Shown here: positions 12,371-23,284 of the stretch, one piece after another | Layout: each line of letters opens with the position of its first letter | Position numbering within the stretch: the first letter of the stretch is position 1 | Assembly: GCF_964204645.1 (NCBI RefSeq) | Contig: NC_134030.1 | Coordinates: 18,171,110-18,235,109, forward strand | Reading direction: 5' to 3' | Length of the DNA: 64,000 nt | DNA from: Tubulanus polymorphus | Lineage: Eukaryota > Nemertea > Palaeonemertea > Tubulaniformes > Tubulanidae | Translations under genes and position numbers: made by a program | Notes under the pieces: generated by a model | What the model saw: the letters and a program-made list of their open reading frames with translations, nothing else | What the model was told of the DNA's origin: nothing | The model's database searches: none

Positions 12371-13684
12371 ATGAGCGTTTTGGATAGAAAATGTTCCACG
12401 AAGTTCTCGCTAGACGAAGTCAACGGACGAGTGTCCCATCAAGATGTAATGGACGCGGTCCGTAAAACTATCGATGTGAGTAAAATACTGTCCATTCAAA
12501 TAACGACCAAATTTTGCATTGTGACTACATTGGACGAAGTGAGCAAAAACGTTATTAATCATTCTGGTTTAGAATTTGGTGGGATTAAAATTACACCGGT
12601 AGATGTGGATGTGAACTATATAAATGTAAAAATCGTCGATGCACCGATTGAGATGTCTGATCAGCGAATTGTGACTTTTATCAGCAATTTTGGAGAATAT
12701 GTAGATGGATCTATCAAAAAAGGTGTGATAAAGAACACGCAAATATTTACAGGGACTAGATACGTAAAGTTGAAAAAAGTCGCTAAAGTGATTCCAGTCT
12801 ATACAAATATTGCTGGATTCAATGTGAGGATATATTGTGAAGGTATAGGCTGTCAGCTTTGCCTTTCAGATGATCATCGATCAGCGGATTGCCCGTCACG
12901 TTCAAAGTGTTTTAAATGTGGCGCCTCAAATCATAAAGCGCGCGATTGTCCAGTCAACCAACCGAACGACTCGGCAGCCAGCGAAGCGGTTGATACTAGT
13001 GTGAACCTTGATTCCGATATAGGTGATTCTATTGATAAAGTCCTGGTAATCGGTGACTCGAATTTACGGGACAGCGAAATTCCTACAGGCGTTGTTCTGT
13101 GTCAACCAGGTGCAACCAGCGAAAAGATATCGTCACTCCTCGGTAAAGCCGATACCATGGTACCCGATACGTCATCCGTTAGTGACGTAATTTTACACCT
13201 GGGTACTAACGATGTAAACAAAAACAAGAATGACACCAACACAATCAAAGTCAACATGTCTCTAGCGTTAGCTAAGGCTACAGAGCATTACCCCAATGCG
13301 CGCGTTTATTTGTCCAGCATAATTCCCCTAAAAGGTGGTTCCAAAAACGGCAAGGAATTTAATACGGCTGCAAATGACATTAATAGCTACATGGAAAATC
13401 TGTGTTCAAAACAAAATATCAGTTTCATTAACAATGACGCATCGTTTAAATCAGCTTCAGGCAAGACCCAGGACCAATTTTATTCGCTTACATACAGTAG
13501 CGGACTTCATCTAAATCCCGCCGGAAAGTTACTGCTGATCAAAAATTTCTGCGACGCAATTGACGGCTCCATTGATTCTGAAGTTTTCAAAACTCCGGGT
13601 GCTAGCAATAAACGCAAAGTAAGATCTTTCACAGCAACGCCACCATCAGCCGAGAAAGCTTCAAAAAAACCAAATGTTAAGTAA
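12371..13684 (+). CDS. LINE ORF1: zinc knuckles plus SGNH esterase domain
   Basis: 437 codons, intact. Residues 1-150 look like an RNA-binding fold. Two zinc knuckles follow at about 161-195: CQLCLSDDHRSADC, and a canonical CFKCGASNHKARDC. Residues 225-400 form an SGNH/GDSL esterase-like domain: VIGDSN (nucleophile Ser), HLGTND (Asn block) and GLHLNPAG (His block). The residue three before the His, usually Asp, is Ser here, so the triad looks incomplete. ORF1 esterases are typical of CR1-type LINEs. The protein binds the element RNA; the esterase role is unsettled. Confidence 0.85.
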   Translation: MSVLDRKCSTKFSLDEVNGRVSHQDVMDAVRKTIDVSKILSIQITTKFCIVTTLDEVSKNVINHSGLEFGGIKITPVDVDVNYINVKIVDAPIEMSDQRIVTFISNFGEYVDGSIKKGVIKNTQIFTGTRYVKLKKVAKVIPVYTNIAGFNVRIYCEGIGCQLCLSDDHRSADCPSRSKCFKCGASNHKARDCPVNQPNDSAASEAVDTSVNLDSDIGDSIDKVLVIGDSNLRDSEIPTGVVLCQPGATSEKISSLLGKADTMVPDTSSVSDVILHLGTNDVNKNKNDTNTIKVNMSLALAKATEHYPNARVYLSSIIPLKGGSKNGKEFNTAANDINSYMENLCSKQNISFINNDASFKSASGKTQDQFYSLTYSSGLHLNPAGKLLLIKNFCDAIDGSIDSEVFKTPGASNKRKVRSFTATPPSAEKASKKPNVK

Positions 13685-13840
13685 TACGATTGACTTAAAT
13701 ATTTCTCCCGATCGCCAGAGAGTTCTTTATTTTTTCCTCACATTGTGAGGAGTGTGTCGATTTAATATTTTTTCAAATTTAATGAATATTGTCTATTTTC
13801 ACTTATGTAATTTAGCGTGTGTTAATCATGTGAACATTAC

Positions 13841-14665
13841 ATGGAGAACGTTTTTGATATACCCAGTGTAAACAACAATTGTTTATACGCAAAAGATGAT
13901 TTTCTCGTGGACCACGGGAAACTCTCAATAATCTCGCATAATGTTCGAAGTGTTCAAAAAAATTTCGACGCTTTCAGTGATTTTTTGTCATGTGCCAGTG
14001 GTAGTTTTTCAATCATTGGGCTAACTGAGACATGGACCAATGATATGCACGATAACTCTACCATGTATCGTCTTATCGGATATAATAGTATATTTAAATC
14101 TCGTATTAATGGACAAGGTGGTGGTGTGTCTCTTTTTATCAAGAACGATTTTAATTTTAAGCCCCGGTCTGATTTATCGTCTGATTTTGTAACTTTTGAA
14201 TCTTTATTTATAGAACTTGATCATGGAAAAAACTCGAATGTAGTCGTTGGTGTAATTTACCGGCCGCCAGGTGAAAAGTTAATAACTTTCCAAAATGAGT
14301 TTGATATTTTGTTAGAAAAAATTAGCGGAGAAAAGAAACTGTGTTATCTAATTGGCGATTTCAACATCGACCTTTTAAAATGTAGTGATCATAAACAAAC
14401 AGAAATATTCTTTAATTCGTTACTTTCTAATTCTTTTTCTCCACTGATTGATAAGCCCACCAGAGTTACAAAAAACTCTTCTTCATTGATTGATAATATA
14501 TTTTCAAATAACTTAATCCCTGTTCATAAATCGGGTATTGTATGTACTGATCTATCTGACCATTTTCCAGTATATACTGTGTGCTATGCCGATGTTCCGG
14601 TTTCGAATAAGCAACCCTTCAGGAGACGTAATTTTTGTGAGCGCAATATTTTAAAGTTTCGTTAG
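13841..14665 (+). CDS. LINE ORF2, apurinic-type endonuclease part
   Basis: 274 codons starting at ATG. Exonuclease-endonuclease-phosphatase motifs are all present: ISHNVRS near the start, the catalytic Glu in LTETW, VIYRPPG, GDFNID and the C-terminal SDHFP. This nuclease nicks the target for target-primed reverse transcription. The frame closes at 14663-14665, and the RT continues in another frame that is already open upstream of 14683, so a single-base indel near 14640-14665 has split one ORF2 in two. Confidence 0.85.
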   Translation: MENVFDIPSVNNNCLYAKDDFLVDHGKLSIISHNVRSVQKNFDAFSDFLSCASGSFSIIGLTETWTNDMHDNSTMYRLIGYNSIFKSRINGQGGGVSLFIKNDFNFKPRSDLSSDFVTFESLFIELDHGKNSNVVVGVIYRPPGEKLITFQNEFDILLEKISGEKKLCYLIGDFNIDLLKCSDHKQTEIFFNSLLSNSFSPLIDKPTRVTKNSSSLIDNIFSNNLIPVHKSGIVCTDLSDHFPVYTVCYADVPVSNKQPFRRRNFCERNILKFR

Positions 14666-14682
14666 TTAAAGTTAGGTATTTA

Positions 14683-16764
14683 TTGAGTTTTAATTGGGCA
14701 GCAATTTATAGCCATGATGATCCTGATGAATCTTACCATATCTTCATGGACAAATTTAATGTCGCTTATGAAAGTTCTTTTCCTTTTATGGACATCAATT
14801 CGAAGATTCCGGAGTTCAATAAACCGTGGATATCACCCGGTATAATTCGATCGATCAACAAAAAAAATCGTCTGTATAAAAAATCTTTGCGCTCTAATTC
14901 TGAGCTAATTTATGCTAGATATAGATCTTATAAGAATACTCTGTCTAAAGTTATACGAAGTGCCGAAACATCATATTATTCTGAAAAATTACGCGCCGCT
15001 GGTAATAGTATGAAAGATACGTGGAAATTAGTTAACCATGTATTAGGGAGGAACTCGTCCTCAAAATTACCTGACCTCTTCATTTCTAACAACCAGGCCA
15101 TTATTGGTAGCAAAAACATAGCAGATAAGTTCAATGAATATTTCATATGTATTGGTGACAATCTAGCAAGTCAAATTCCTGGCACCAGTGAGGATTATCA
15201 TCTGTATTTAACAAATCATGTAAACGATAATTTTTTCTTTTTTCCTACTACACCTAAGGAAATTAGTGATATTGTATCGGGTTTTCGCTCCAAAGTGAGC
15301 ACGGGTCTTGATGGCGTTAGCACCAACCTTGTCAAACGGGTCATTGATATTGTTAATCTCCCATTGTCCCATATATTCAACTGTAGTTTACAAACTGGTA
15401 TCGTTCCATCTGACCTCAAAATAGCTAAAGTGTGCCCTTTATTTAAAAACGGGGAAGAGTCAACTTTTAACAATTATCGCCCTATTTCGGTCCTTCCGGG
15501 TTTTTCCAAAATTCTGGAAAAGATTGTTTATTCCAAGTTGATATCCTTTTGTGACAAACACGAAATTATAGTGCCCAACCAATTTGGTTTTCGGTCTAAA
15601 CATTCTACAGCTATGGCTTTAACTAAGGTTATTGATGATTTATCAAATAATCTCGAAAATAAAAAGATAACCCTTGGTCTATTCTTGGATTTGTCAAAAG
15701 CTTTTGACACTGTCAATCATAATATTCTTATCGGTAAATTATATCATTATGGTGTTCGAGGCGTAGCCCTCAGCTGGTTTAAAAATTATCTAACTAATCG
15801 GCGCCAAATTGTTAGTATAAACAATACCTTTTCAAATCCCTTGAATATCTCTATAGGCGTTCCTCAGGGTTCGATTTTAGGCCCCCTTCTTTTTATTTTA
15901 TACATTAATGACTGTGTTAACGCTTCGAAGTTATTACACATTACACTTTTTGCCGATGACACGAACTGTTTTTTAAGCGACACCAACATAAATAGTCTAT
16001 TTCTCAAAGTCAATCATGAACTGAACAAGCTATCAAAATGGTTTCAAATCAATAAGCTCTCCCTAAACTTGAAAAAAAGTCATTACATGGTTTTTGGTAG
16101 TATCAATCCTTTAAATCTGTCTATAAAATTAAATAACGTATCCCTTCATCAAGTTCATAGTACTACTTTTTTAGGACTTCATATAGACGAAAAATTAAAG
16201 TGGGGTGTCCACATAAAACATGTTTCAAACAAAGTTGCCAGAAGTCTTGGAATTTTAAATCGATTGAAAAAGATATTTCCCTCAAAATTGTTGTCTTCAC
16301 TATACTATAGCCTTGTTTATCCATACCTTCAATATTGTAATCTCATTTGGGCTAGCAATTATGATACTATCCTTAAGCCGTTGATCATATTGCAAAAGCG
16401 CGCCATTAGAATTATCAACAAGTCCCCCTATCTTGAACATACCGAGCTTATCTTTAAAAAACTCAAAATTCTTAAATTCAAGGATATTACCAAATTTCAG
16501 TTATCCTTATTCATGCATAACTACATCAACTCAGAGTTACCTAGTTCTTTTAATTCCTATTTTCAAAAAGGTACCAATTTCCACAGTTATGCCACTCGAA
16601 ATAATAACTCATTTCGCATCGATAGATTTAAAACCAATAAAGTGAAATTCTCTGTAAAAATATCTTGTCCTACAGTTTGGAATAATCTACCTGAATATTT
16701 GAAACATATTACCAGTACCCAATCATTCAAGGTCAAATTAAAACATTATCTAATCAATCAATAA
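14683..16764 (+). CDS. LINE ORF2, reverse transcriptase part
   Basis: About 693 codons without a stop. RT blocks in order: a YRPIS block near 15476, LFLDLSKAFDTVNH near 15680 (first catalytic Asp), GVPQGSILGPLLF near 15858, LFADDTN near 15946 (catalytic Asp pair), then the thumb and a C-terminal region with a WN.LP motif near 16676-16691. The frame has no ATG where it begins, because it is the displaced second half of ORF2. Catalytic motifs are intact, so the copy is young but not autonomous as it stands. Confidence 0.9.
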   Translation: MSFNWAAIYSHDDPDESYHIFMDKFNVAYESSFPFMDINSKIPEFNKPWISPGIIRSINKKNRLYKKSLRSNSELIYARYRSYKNTLSKVIRSAETSYYSEKLRAAGNSMKDTWKLVNHVLGRNSSSKLPDLFISNNQAIIGSKNIADKFNEYFICIGDNLASQIPGTSEDYHLYLTNHVNDNFFFFPTTPKEISDIVSGFRSKVSTGLDGVSTNLVKRVIDIVNLPLSHIFNCSLQTGIVPSDLKIAKVCPLFKNGEESTFNNYRPISVLPGFSKILEKIVYSKLISFCDKHEIIVPNQFGFRSKHSTAMALTKVIDDLSNNLENKKITLGLFLDLSKAFDTVNHNILIGKLYHYGVRGVALSWFKNYLTNRRQIVSINNTFSNPLNISIGVPQGSILGPLLFILYINDCVNASKLLHITLFADDTNCFLSDTNINSLFLKVNHELNKLSKWFQINKLSLNLKKSHYMVFGSINPLNLSIKLNNVSLHQVHSTTFLGLHIDEKLKWGVHIKHVSNKVARSLGILNRLKKIFPSKLLSSLYYSLVYPYLQYCNLIWASNYDTILKPLIILQKRAIRIINKSPYLEHTELIFKKLKILKFKDITKFQLSLFMHNYINSELPSSFNSYFQKGTNFHSYATRNNNSFRIDRFKTNKVKFSVKISCPTVWNNLPEYLKHITSTQSFKVKLKHYLINQ

Positions 16765-17040
16765 CTCAGTGTCTGTAATACTTATCGTTTTTCATCATTA
16801 TGGTTTCTGTCATCTATCACTTTATTATGTGTGCGTGCGTGCGTGGGTGCGTGTGTGTGTGAGTGTGGTTCTTTGCGTGCTGGGGGACTTGTACGTTTGA
16901 CATAAGTCTTAACTGGCTTCTTCAAGTCTCCCCTGCTTAATATTAAAATATTTCATTCAACTTCATTTTTATAATGTATAATGATATATTGTAATATTTA
17001 GTGGAAATAAATATATTATTATATATTATTATATTTGATA

Positions 17041-20000
17041 ATCGGGAGTGATGAAAAGCTAGGAATGAAAATTAACGGTTTAGCTACTTATATTTAGTTG
17101 AAAATCATGTGTTCTGCTTTAACAAAAGCACTGTTTTATCTAAAAATATTATTTGACCCGAGTGCCTCAATCAGGGCTACATCAACAGTCCATCTCACTG
17201 ATTACTTCATCACAAATAATCACCAGCCATTGAAATGTTTAATCCTCATACAATACAATACAATTATCTCAAATCTAAATTTTATGAGATAAATGCTCCT
17301 AGATTTCATAGGTTTTATTCCAACTGTTGCGACAGTCATATCAAAACTGGACTATTCATATCAATAGACGTTAAACTGGACTGTTAATATATGAAAAGTA
17401 TTTAAGGCCATATCATATATCTAAAGTGCGCTATGTTTTGCCTTGCAGTAATAATTTGATTTGTCACATGATTACTCCATATCTTCATATAATTTCCAAA
17501 TAAACGAATACATTTCCATTGTTATGTTAAATGACATCAGCAAAAGCAAATAGACACAAACTACTAAACTACTGTGTTTAGGATGGTTTAAGAGATTGGA
17601 CGCCGATTGATACGAAAACTAGATTTCATGCAATCATTTTCTTTCTTTAAAATCGATGCGAATTAACGCGCGAGTGTTCGACTCTAGACGAACGGTTAAT
17701 GGAATTTTATCGGGTTAGTCTTTCTATAGCCGACTAGCTATTGAATACCAGTGATTAAGCCATAAGTAAATAAAGAAGTTACTTGGGATGTTTAATTAAT
17801 TGATGACAATGTACAAGTAAAACCAGGCCTATGAGACACCCGTAATGTAAAATGATATCATGCAAGATATTCATATAAGCGTATTTTAGTCCTGATTTGA
17901 ATGAATGTACCCACATTTTAGGCAATGAATCGAGACTTGGTTTTATCCCATAGCGTCAGCGCTAGTATATGCTTGAGATGAGATTGTTGGTTTATATTTT
18001 GAACTCTGTAAAGAAGTTTTGTACATTTAAGCGTGAATGACGCACTGTGATGAACTACTGTACGAAATAACATATTAAATTCAATGAAAGAATCTTAATG
18101 TTCCAAAAGAAATATAAGTGTAGTTAAGATTAATAGTTGTTTTTTTTTAAATGAAAACCGATGATATAAAATAATTTAGGTTATTATCCCCAAAGTAAAA
18201 ATCCCCCGGTAAAATATTCCCAATATTTGATTTAACTAACATAAAATCAACACAATTTATTATGTTAAAAAAAACTCAACTCATAGATTCTAGATTTTAT
18301 TGCACTTCTATTAACTGAAGATGATAGTAATGATGTATAGATGTATAATATGATGACCGAACGTTTGATGAGGAATAACTACTGTGGTTAGATACAATTC
18401 TCATTCTTAGGATACGAATCGGTTGATTGAATTCGGTCATTTAAACTACTGGCTAATTTATAGTGGTCACTATTGAAACGATTAATTGAAGTGCCCTTGA
18501 AATCAAGATAGATTCCTGTTGCGTAAATTAACTAATTTTCAAGCGACCACCTTCTATTGTCGGTATTCGGTTAGCCAGAAGTTTTACCATAAAGACTCAG
18601 ACTAGATGATTGAATTAAATCTTTGAATCAAAATATTGTCACTGGAGTAAATATATATTTTACCGAGGGGATTTCTACCTACCACCATCTAAAATGCCCC
18701 AGGCCCTAAATCCAGTAGGTTTATGGCGAAAGGTTAAGATTAGGAATGTATTAGCAATATAATTTTTTGAAACAGTATTTTGTCTCCCGATGATTTGATT
18801 TGCAGGTCAGACTTATTGTTGACCAAAGTTCTTAAAGTGAATTGCTTTAAAGTAATAAATATCAATGAAACTATATCATAAATTCTGAAGTGAGTTATTT
18901 TGTAATAATCCAATTTAAGTGCACTCCGATGCATGCTAAATTCTTATAAATTCATTTATAAATTTAATTTATACATTTTCCCTCCTCACGTATTCATTCT
19001 ATATTAGTTTTACTAATGAACATAACAGTGGCTTCTGCCTAATGTCAATAAGCAGCGATTGGGTGCCGCCTCTCTGTGTTAATCTATCACGAAAGATTTA
19101 ACTCGATAAGAGCCGCTGAAAACGTATTTCTTTGCAGCCTAGAGTTTATGCATACATGTTCTAAATCAAGACAATATGCTCTATATCAGAGCCTATACTA
19201 AAGTATGCACTCATAATTCGTTTAAGAGTCCGAGGCTTAATTGTGAGAGTTGTTATACAATGAGTAATTAAATGGTGGGATTACAATGGGAGAGATCATT
19301 TCATCAGCCACATCGTTGCCCCAGGGAGTTAGTTATATTCGTTATAGCCAAAATACCTTGACCATGGACTCTAAAACGTCCATGACTTGACAGAATATAG
19401 AAATTTGCCCAGAAAAAGTTATGCATATTCCAACAAAAAAAGAATCAATAAAGACTCATGTTATTAGAATTTAAATGAAGAGACGAGTAGTACTTTAAAG
19501 GTTAACTATTTATTTCGACGCACGAGCTTTCGCTTCTAATGTATAGAAGCTTCAATGAGTGAATTATTAGAATTGGTACATTTAGTAAATTCCGGAAACA
19601 AAACCTAGTCTTAAGAACTACCATTAACCAAGTTTCAAAGAATTTTGTTCCCTTATGATATTGAATGGTGTGAAATTGAAGTGTCCCTAATGATATATCT
19701 TTATGTAAGTTCAACTAACTTACCCAGTTAGTGATGATAGTTGAATAATTAACAAAATAATAGTTGGAATATCGTTTAGGACAAATTAGGATTTTACCGG
19801 GTAAGTTTTTTTCCTAATAGGCTACCTTTTTTAAGAGCATGCATCCTGAGATACGTATACAAAAATTCGTTTGACGCTAAATGCAGAGTTTTCACGGTAG
19901 AACATATTTGGACATCAATTAATCACGTGAAGGGGATGAAATGACAATTTGTCACTGCTGAGCTTATTTTCCTTCACTGAACTTTTTCTAAGTTTTTTCA

Positions 20001-21136
20001 ATATTCTCTAATCCGACAGTATATACGCTGCGTACTAACTGTACACAATTATATATTTTAGAACACGATCGATTTCACTGAATTTAGCCTCATCATGTAG
20101 GATAAAATGAACTTCTGTTGATATTGCGATTGTGCTGTCGTTAGCTGTCGCATAGCTTATTCGAATCGCTATCGAAAGTAATCAAACAATGGTCACATGT
20201 GTCAATGAACTTATCGCTTTCCGATTGCTTAATCGCCAAATTTGCATTCGAAATATTAAGCCAATCTATTCTAATTCATACCTAGTCGTGTTATAAGCAA
20301 TTCAAGCGTTTAGTTTGTACTTTAAAATAGAATGAAATAGATTGATTGATGAAATACAAAACAAGTCAAACAAACTCAACTAACTGACTACTGCTGTGTT
20401 ATTTATATTTGATGAAAGAACATCTAGTTACTGACATTGGCTCGCGCCTTGATTATTGTCTAAGTTGTACTATAACTTACATGCCAATGGATGTTTACAT
20501 GCGCCTCTCTGATTGGCTAGAATCCTTGCATTCGATAGAAACTGACGGCATCAGTGAACTGACGGGGAAATTAGAATTGTATGTTTGTCCACGGATTCTT
20601 CGTTTTTGAGTCCATGGTTTTGGCTCTGGTTTTATCGTGAGTTTGATTAACGTACATTGTAGAGAACAATGGTGGGGATTCGAATAACGTGCATCTTTTA
20701 TTCAGAAAGAGTATCATTACGTATATACATGTAGAAATTAATACAATAACTCTAATCAGAATTATCTCATCACGCAGAACCAGTGAAATAGCCGTTGTAA
20801 AGCCGCAAAGTAAATTGAATGAAATTGACATAATGTCAACGTCTTACGGTCAACAAATGAAACATATTGTACAATAATGAACGAATCAATGAGTAGTGCT
20901 CACGCATTTGTTTCCATTTCATAAGAATCAATTCCAAACAGATGGTTCAGATTCGAATTTTTGCTTCTTCGTTATGCAAAGTTTTTTTTTTATACCAGGG
21001 ACTCTTAATCGATTTAGGTTTTAGAGTCCATGGTTATATGAATATCTTATGATTTCTCAACTTTCATCAAATACTTAGGAATGCCATTGAAAGATTTTCA
21101 AACCATTAAACGTTTGGGTAAAAAGTTCTGCTAAAT
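17041..21136. other. intronic/intergenic, no gene recognised
   Basis: Four kilobases of AT-rich DNA between the LINE and the right arm of the inverted repeat. Open frames are at most about 70 codons, without motifs. A short segment at 18186-18215 (CCCCAAAGTAAAAATCCCCC) resembles 12050-12115, which hints at a shared dispersed repeat. Nothing else is supportable. Confidence 0.45.
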
Positions 21137-21547
21137 TTGATTACCATCGGCTTTTTAGATAATCTCCACGAAGGTCACAATTTTAGTGATTTGACCTTGG
21201 GAGGTTTAAACCTCCCGAATCCAATTTGCGAAATATCGGTCCTCTTTGTCGGCGGTAATGAAAGAATACATAGAGCGAAGTTTCTATTGTGCGCCGGCCG
21301 CATTTTGTTCACGAATAGCTTACGTAATAAATTGAAAGTCGAGATCACAGGCGGATATAGCGCTCTATGGCCCACGCTCAATTCATAAACTGGTCCGCAA
21401 ATAAAGTGTTTAGAAGTATAATTGACACGTTTGTACGATTTTGCGCTGTAAATTTACCATTTTTCAGGACTCAAGGACCAGAAATTGGCAATATTTTTGA
21501 TACAAACTGAGAAAGTATCAAAACATTTGGGAACGTGTTAGTTGCCT
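21137..21547 (-). repeat. long inverted repeat, right arm
   Basis: Diverged reverse complement of 11078-11480 (see that entry). Small open frames on both strands are not conserved between the arms and are not taken as genes. Confidence 0.7.
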
Positions 21548-21813
21548 ATAAGGGCATGCGAGACTAAAATCTGAATTTCAGTAATAGCAGCGGCGGCCAC
21601 ATTAAAAACAACCAACGTATATTGAATAACAACAATTTTATATGATAGTTTGACTGTGATTTAGTTGGTAAAGACAATGGTTTTACAAGCCTACGTTACG
21701 TGGTTGCAAAATTGGGCTTGAAAATGTGATATTCGTGCAGTAATGTTCACCAAGAATCTGATGGTTACACAGGATCGTAGAGCTACATTGATATACATAG
21801 AATTTATTATTTT

Positions 21814-21856
21814 GAAACCACAACGTTTCGGCTGTTGACAAACAGCCATCATCAGT
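21814..21856 (-). ncRNA. hammerhead ribozyme core motif
   Basis: On the minus strand the sequence runs CTGATGA (21855-21849), a perfect stem II of GGCTGTT/AACAGCC with a TGTC loop, then GAAAC (21829-21825), then a short GTTGTG loop and GTTTC. The invariant CUGAUGA and GAAA boxes and the intervening stem match the hammerhead consensus. The very short stem III resembles the minimal hammerheads known from Penelope-like elements. Two Penelope relics lie elsewhere in the window, but none is recognisable next to this motif. Self-cleavage is inferred, not shown. Confidence 0.65.
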
Positions 21857-21859
21857 AAT

Positions 21860-23282
21860 GACGATGGTGGTCATATTGAAAAACCGCTATATAATGTAAG
21901 GGGTGATCTCGATTTAATCTATGGATTTACTTTTTCCGTTGGCCCAAAGGGGACCATGCCAAAGGGAACCTCCAAAATTGGTGTTTATTTGACAGATTCG
22001 ATGAATGGGCTCCGTCATCAGAAGATATGGGGTAAAATCATTGTGAACGATTTTGGAATTTTCATAATTCAAGAAATATATTGATACGGTTTTAAGTAAA
22101 TACTTCCTCGATTTATCCGCTGATTATGTGTCAAGAATGCGGGCAAGCTAATGACGCAATTAGCGGAAATTACTGTATTTATTCGTGATGATTTATCTTG
22201 CACTTAGCTAGCTGTTAGAAATATCCAAAGTCTATTTTGTCATTTGAAACAAATACGGGTCCGGTGATAAACTCTGAAAAGATATCGCCATATCTCCTCC
22301 AATGACTTATAACTTTATTAAGTGCAAAAATCCTCTAGTTAAGGCAATAGATTCTTCTCTCCTCACCAATACTGCTTATCTTTTGCTATAGTTTCACTAC
22401 CTGTGGCCTCCACCGAGCACGGGACATGTTAAGTAAGCGAAAGACTGGTGTTTGAACTCCCTGAAAGACCCGAAATCCCGTCAATCACAGATTTACTACA
22501 AATTCTAAAACATAATTCTATAGGCGATTGGAGTTCAGTGGCCGGCTGGTCTAATAGTCGTATTTTCATTAACGAGTCTTACAATGCTTGGATCAGGGAA
22601 GTGTGATGAGATGGAATACGGACGCTTTTAATTGCCGGATGTAGGCTATTCAATTCAGCCCGTACATCAAAGGTTACCGCAACAGCAGTAAGCTACGCTT
22701 ATCGAGTGTGTGTTACCAGCTGAACACCAGTCAACATCAACTTTGATTCGGTCGCAGAACAACCCGCAATAGTTTTAGCCCGATAAATGTTCTGCGATCG
22801 ATACTACGCATGCGCACTGCAGTTCATTGAACAACGTGGAAGTGGCTGTGTATGCACATATTTTTCTTTAGAAAATCGGTTGAAATTCACCAATTTATCG
22901 TAAAATTTGTCCAAAAAGGTATGTATTTTTATTCTTCTATATCTCCGAAACCCGGTATCGGAACAATAAGTATTTATATTGTGATTAAAGTCTGTTTTTA
23001 TGTGTTAAACATATGTTTTTGCCAGTTCGTTCCGATTCCGGGTTTAGCGTTATTTGGGCCTTGAAGATGTCAAATATTTCGGCCCAGACTCGCGCAGCTT
23101 TCGTTTCTGACGTCATGTTGCTATGTTACGACACAAACATATACACGAAGTATGATCTTTAAAATGTGTATTTACTACATAATAACGTTTACATTAGGCC
23201 TACAAATTATTGTCCCCCATATAAACCAAGTTGCCTAAATAGCATCAGCAATCTCATTTAATTAACCTTTTCTTGTTTTTAG
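21860..23282. other. no gene recognised; probable 5' end of the P-like element
   Basis: No motif-bearing frame. The splice acceptor at 23281-23282 shows that at least one upstream noncoding or short exon of the P-like transposase lies here, possibly near 22840-22920. Terminal repeats of the element were not found. Confidence 0.4.
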
Positions 23283-23284
23283 GC

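Larger units (their letters stand above)
12371..17040 (+). mobile_element. CR1/Jockey-type non-LTR retrotransposon
   Basis: Nearly full-length LINE lying inside intron 1 of receptor gene A. Order: ORF1 with zinc knuckles and esterase (12371-13684), a 156 bp spacer, an endonuclease (from 13841), a reverse transcriptase (to 16764), then a 3' UTR with a GT-rich run and a terminal ATATTATT-type simple repeat at 17008-17037, as in CR1-like families that end in short repeats. One frameshift separates endonuclease and RT. The 5' edge was not located. Confidence 0.85.

Noticed and set aside
21137-21388. 83-codon plus and 68-codon minus frames
   Set aside because: Neither is kept in the inverted arm at 11078-11480, and no motif is seen.
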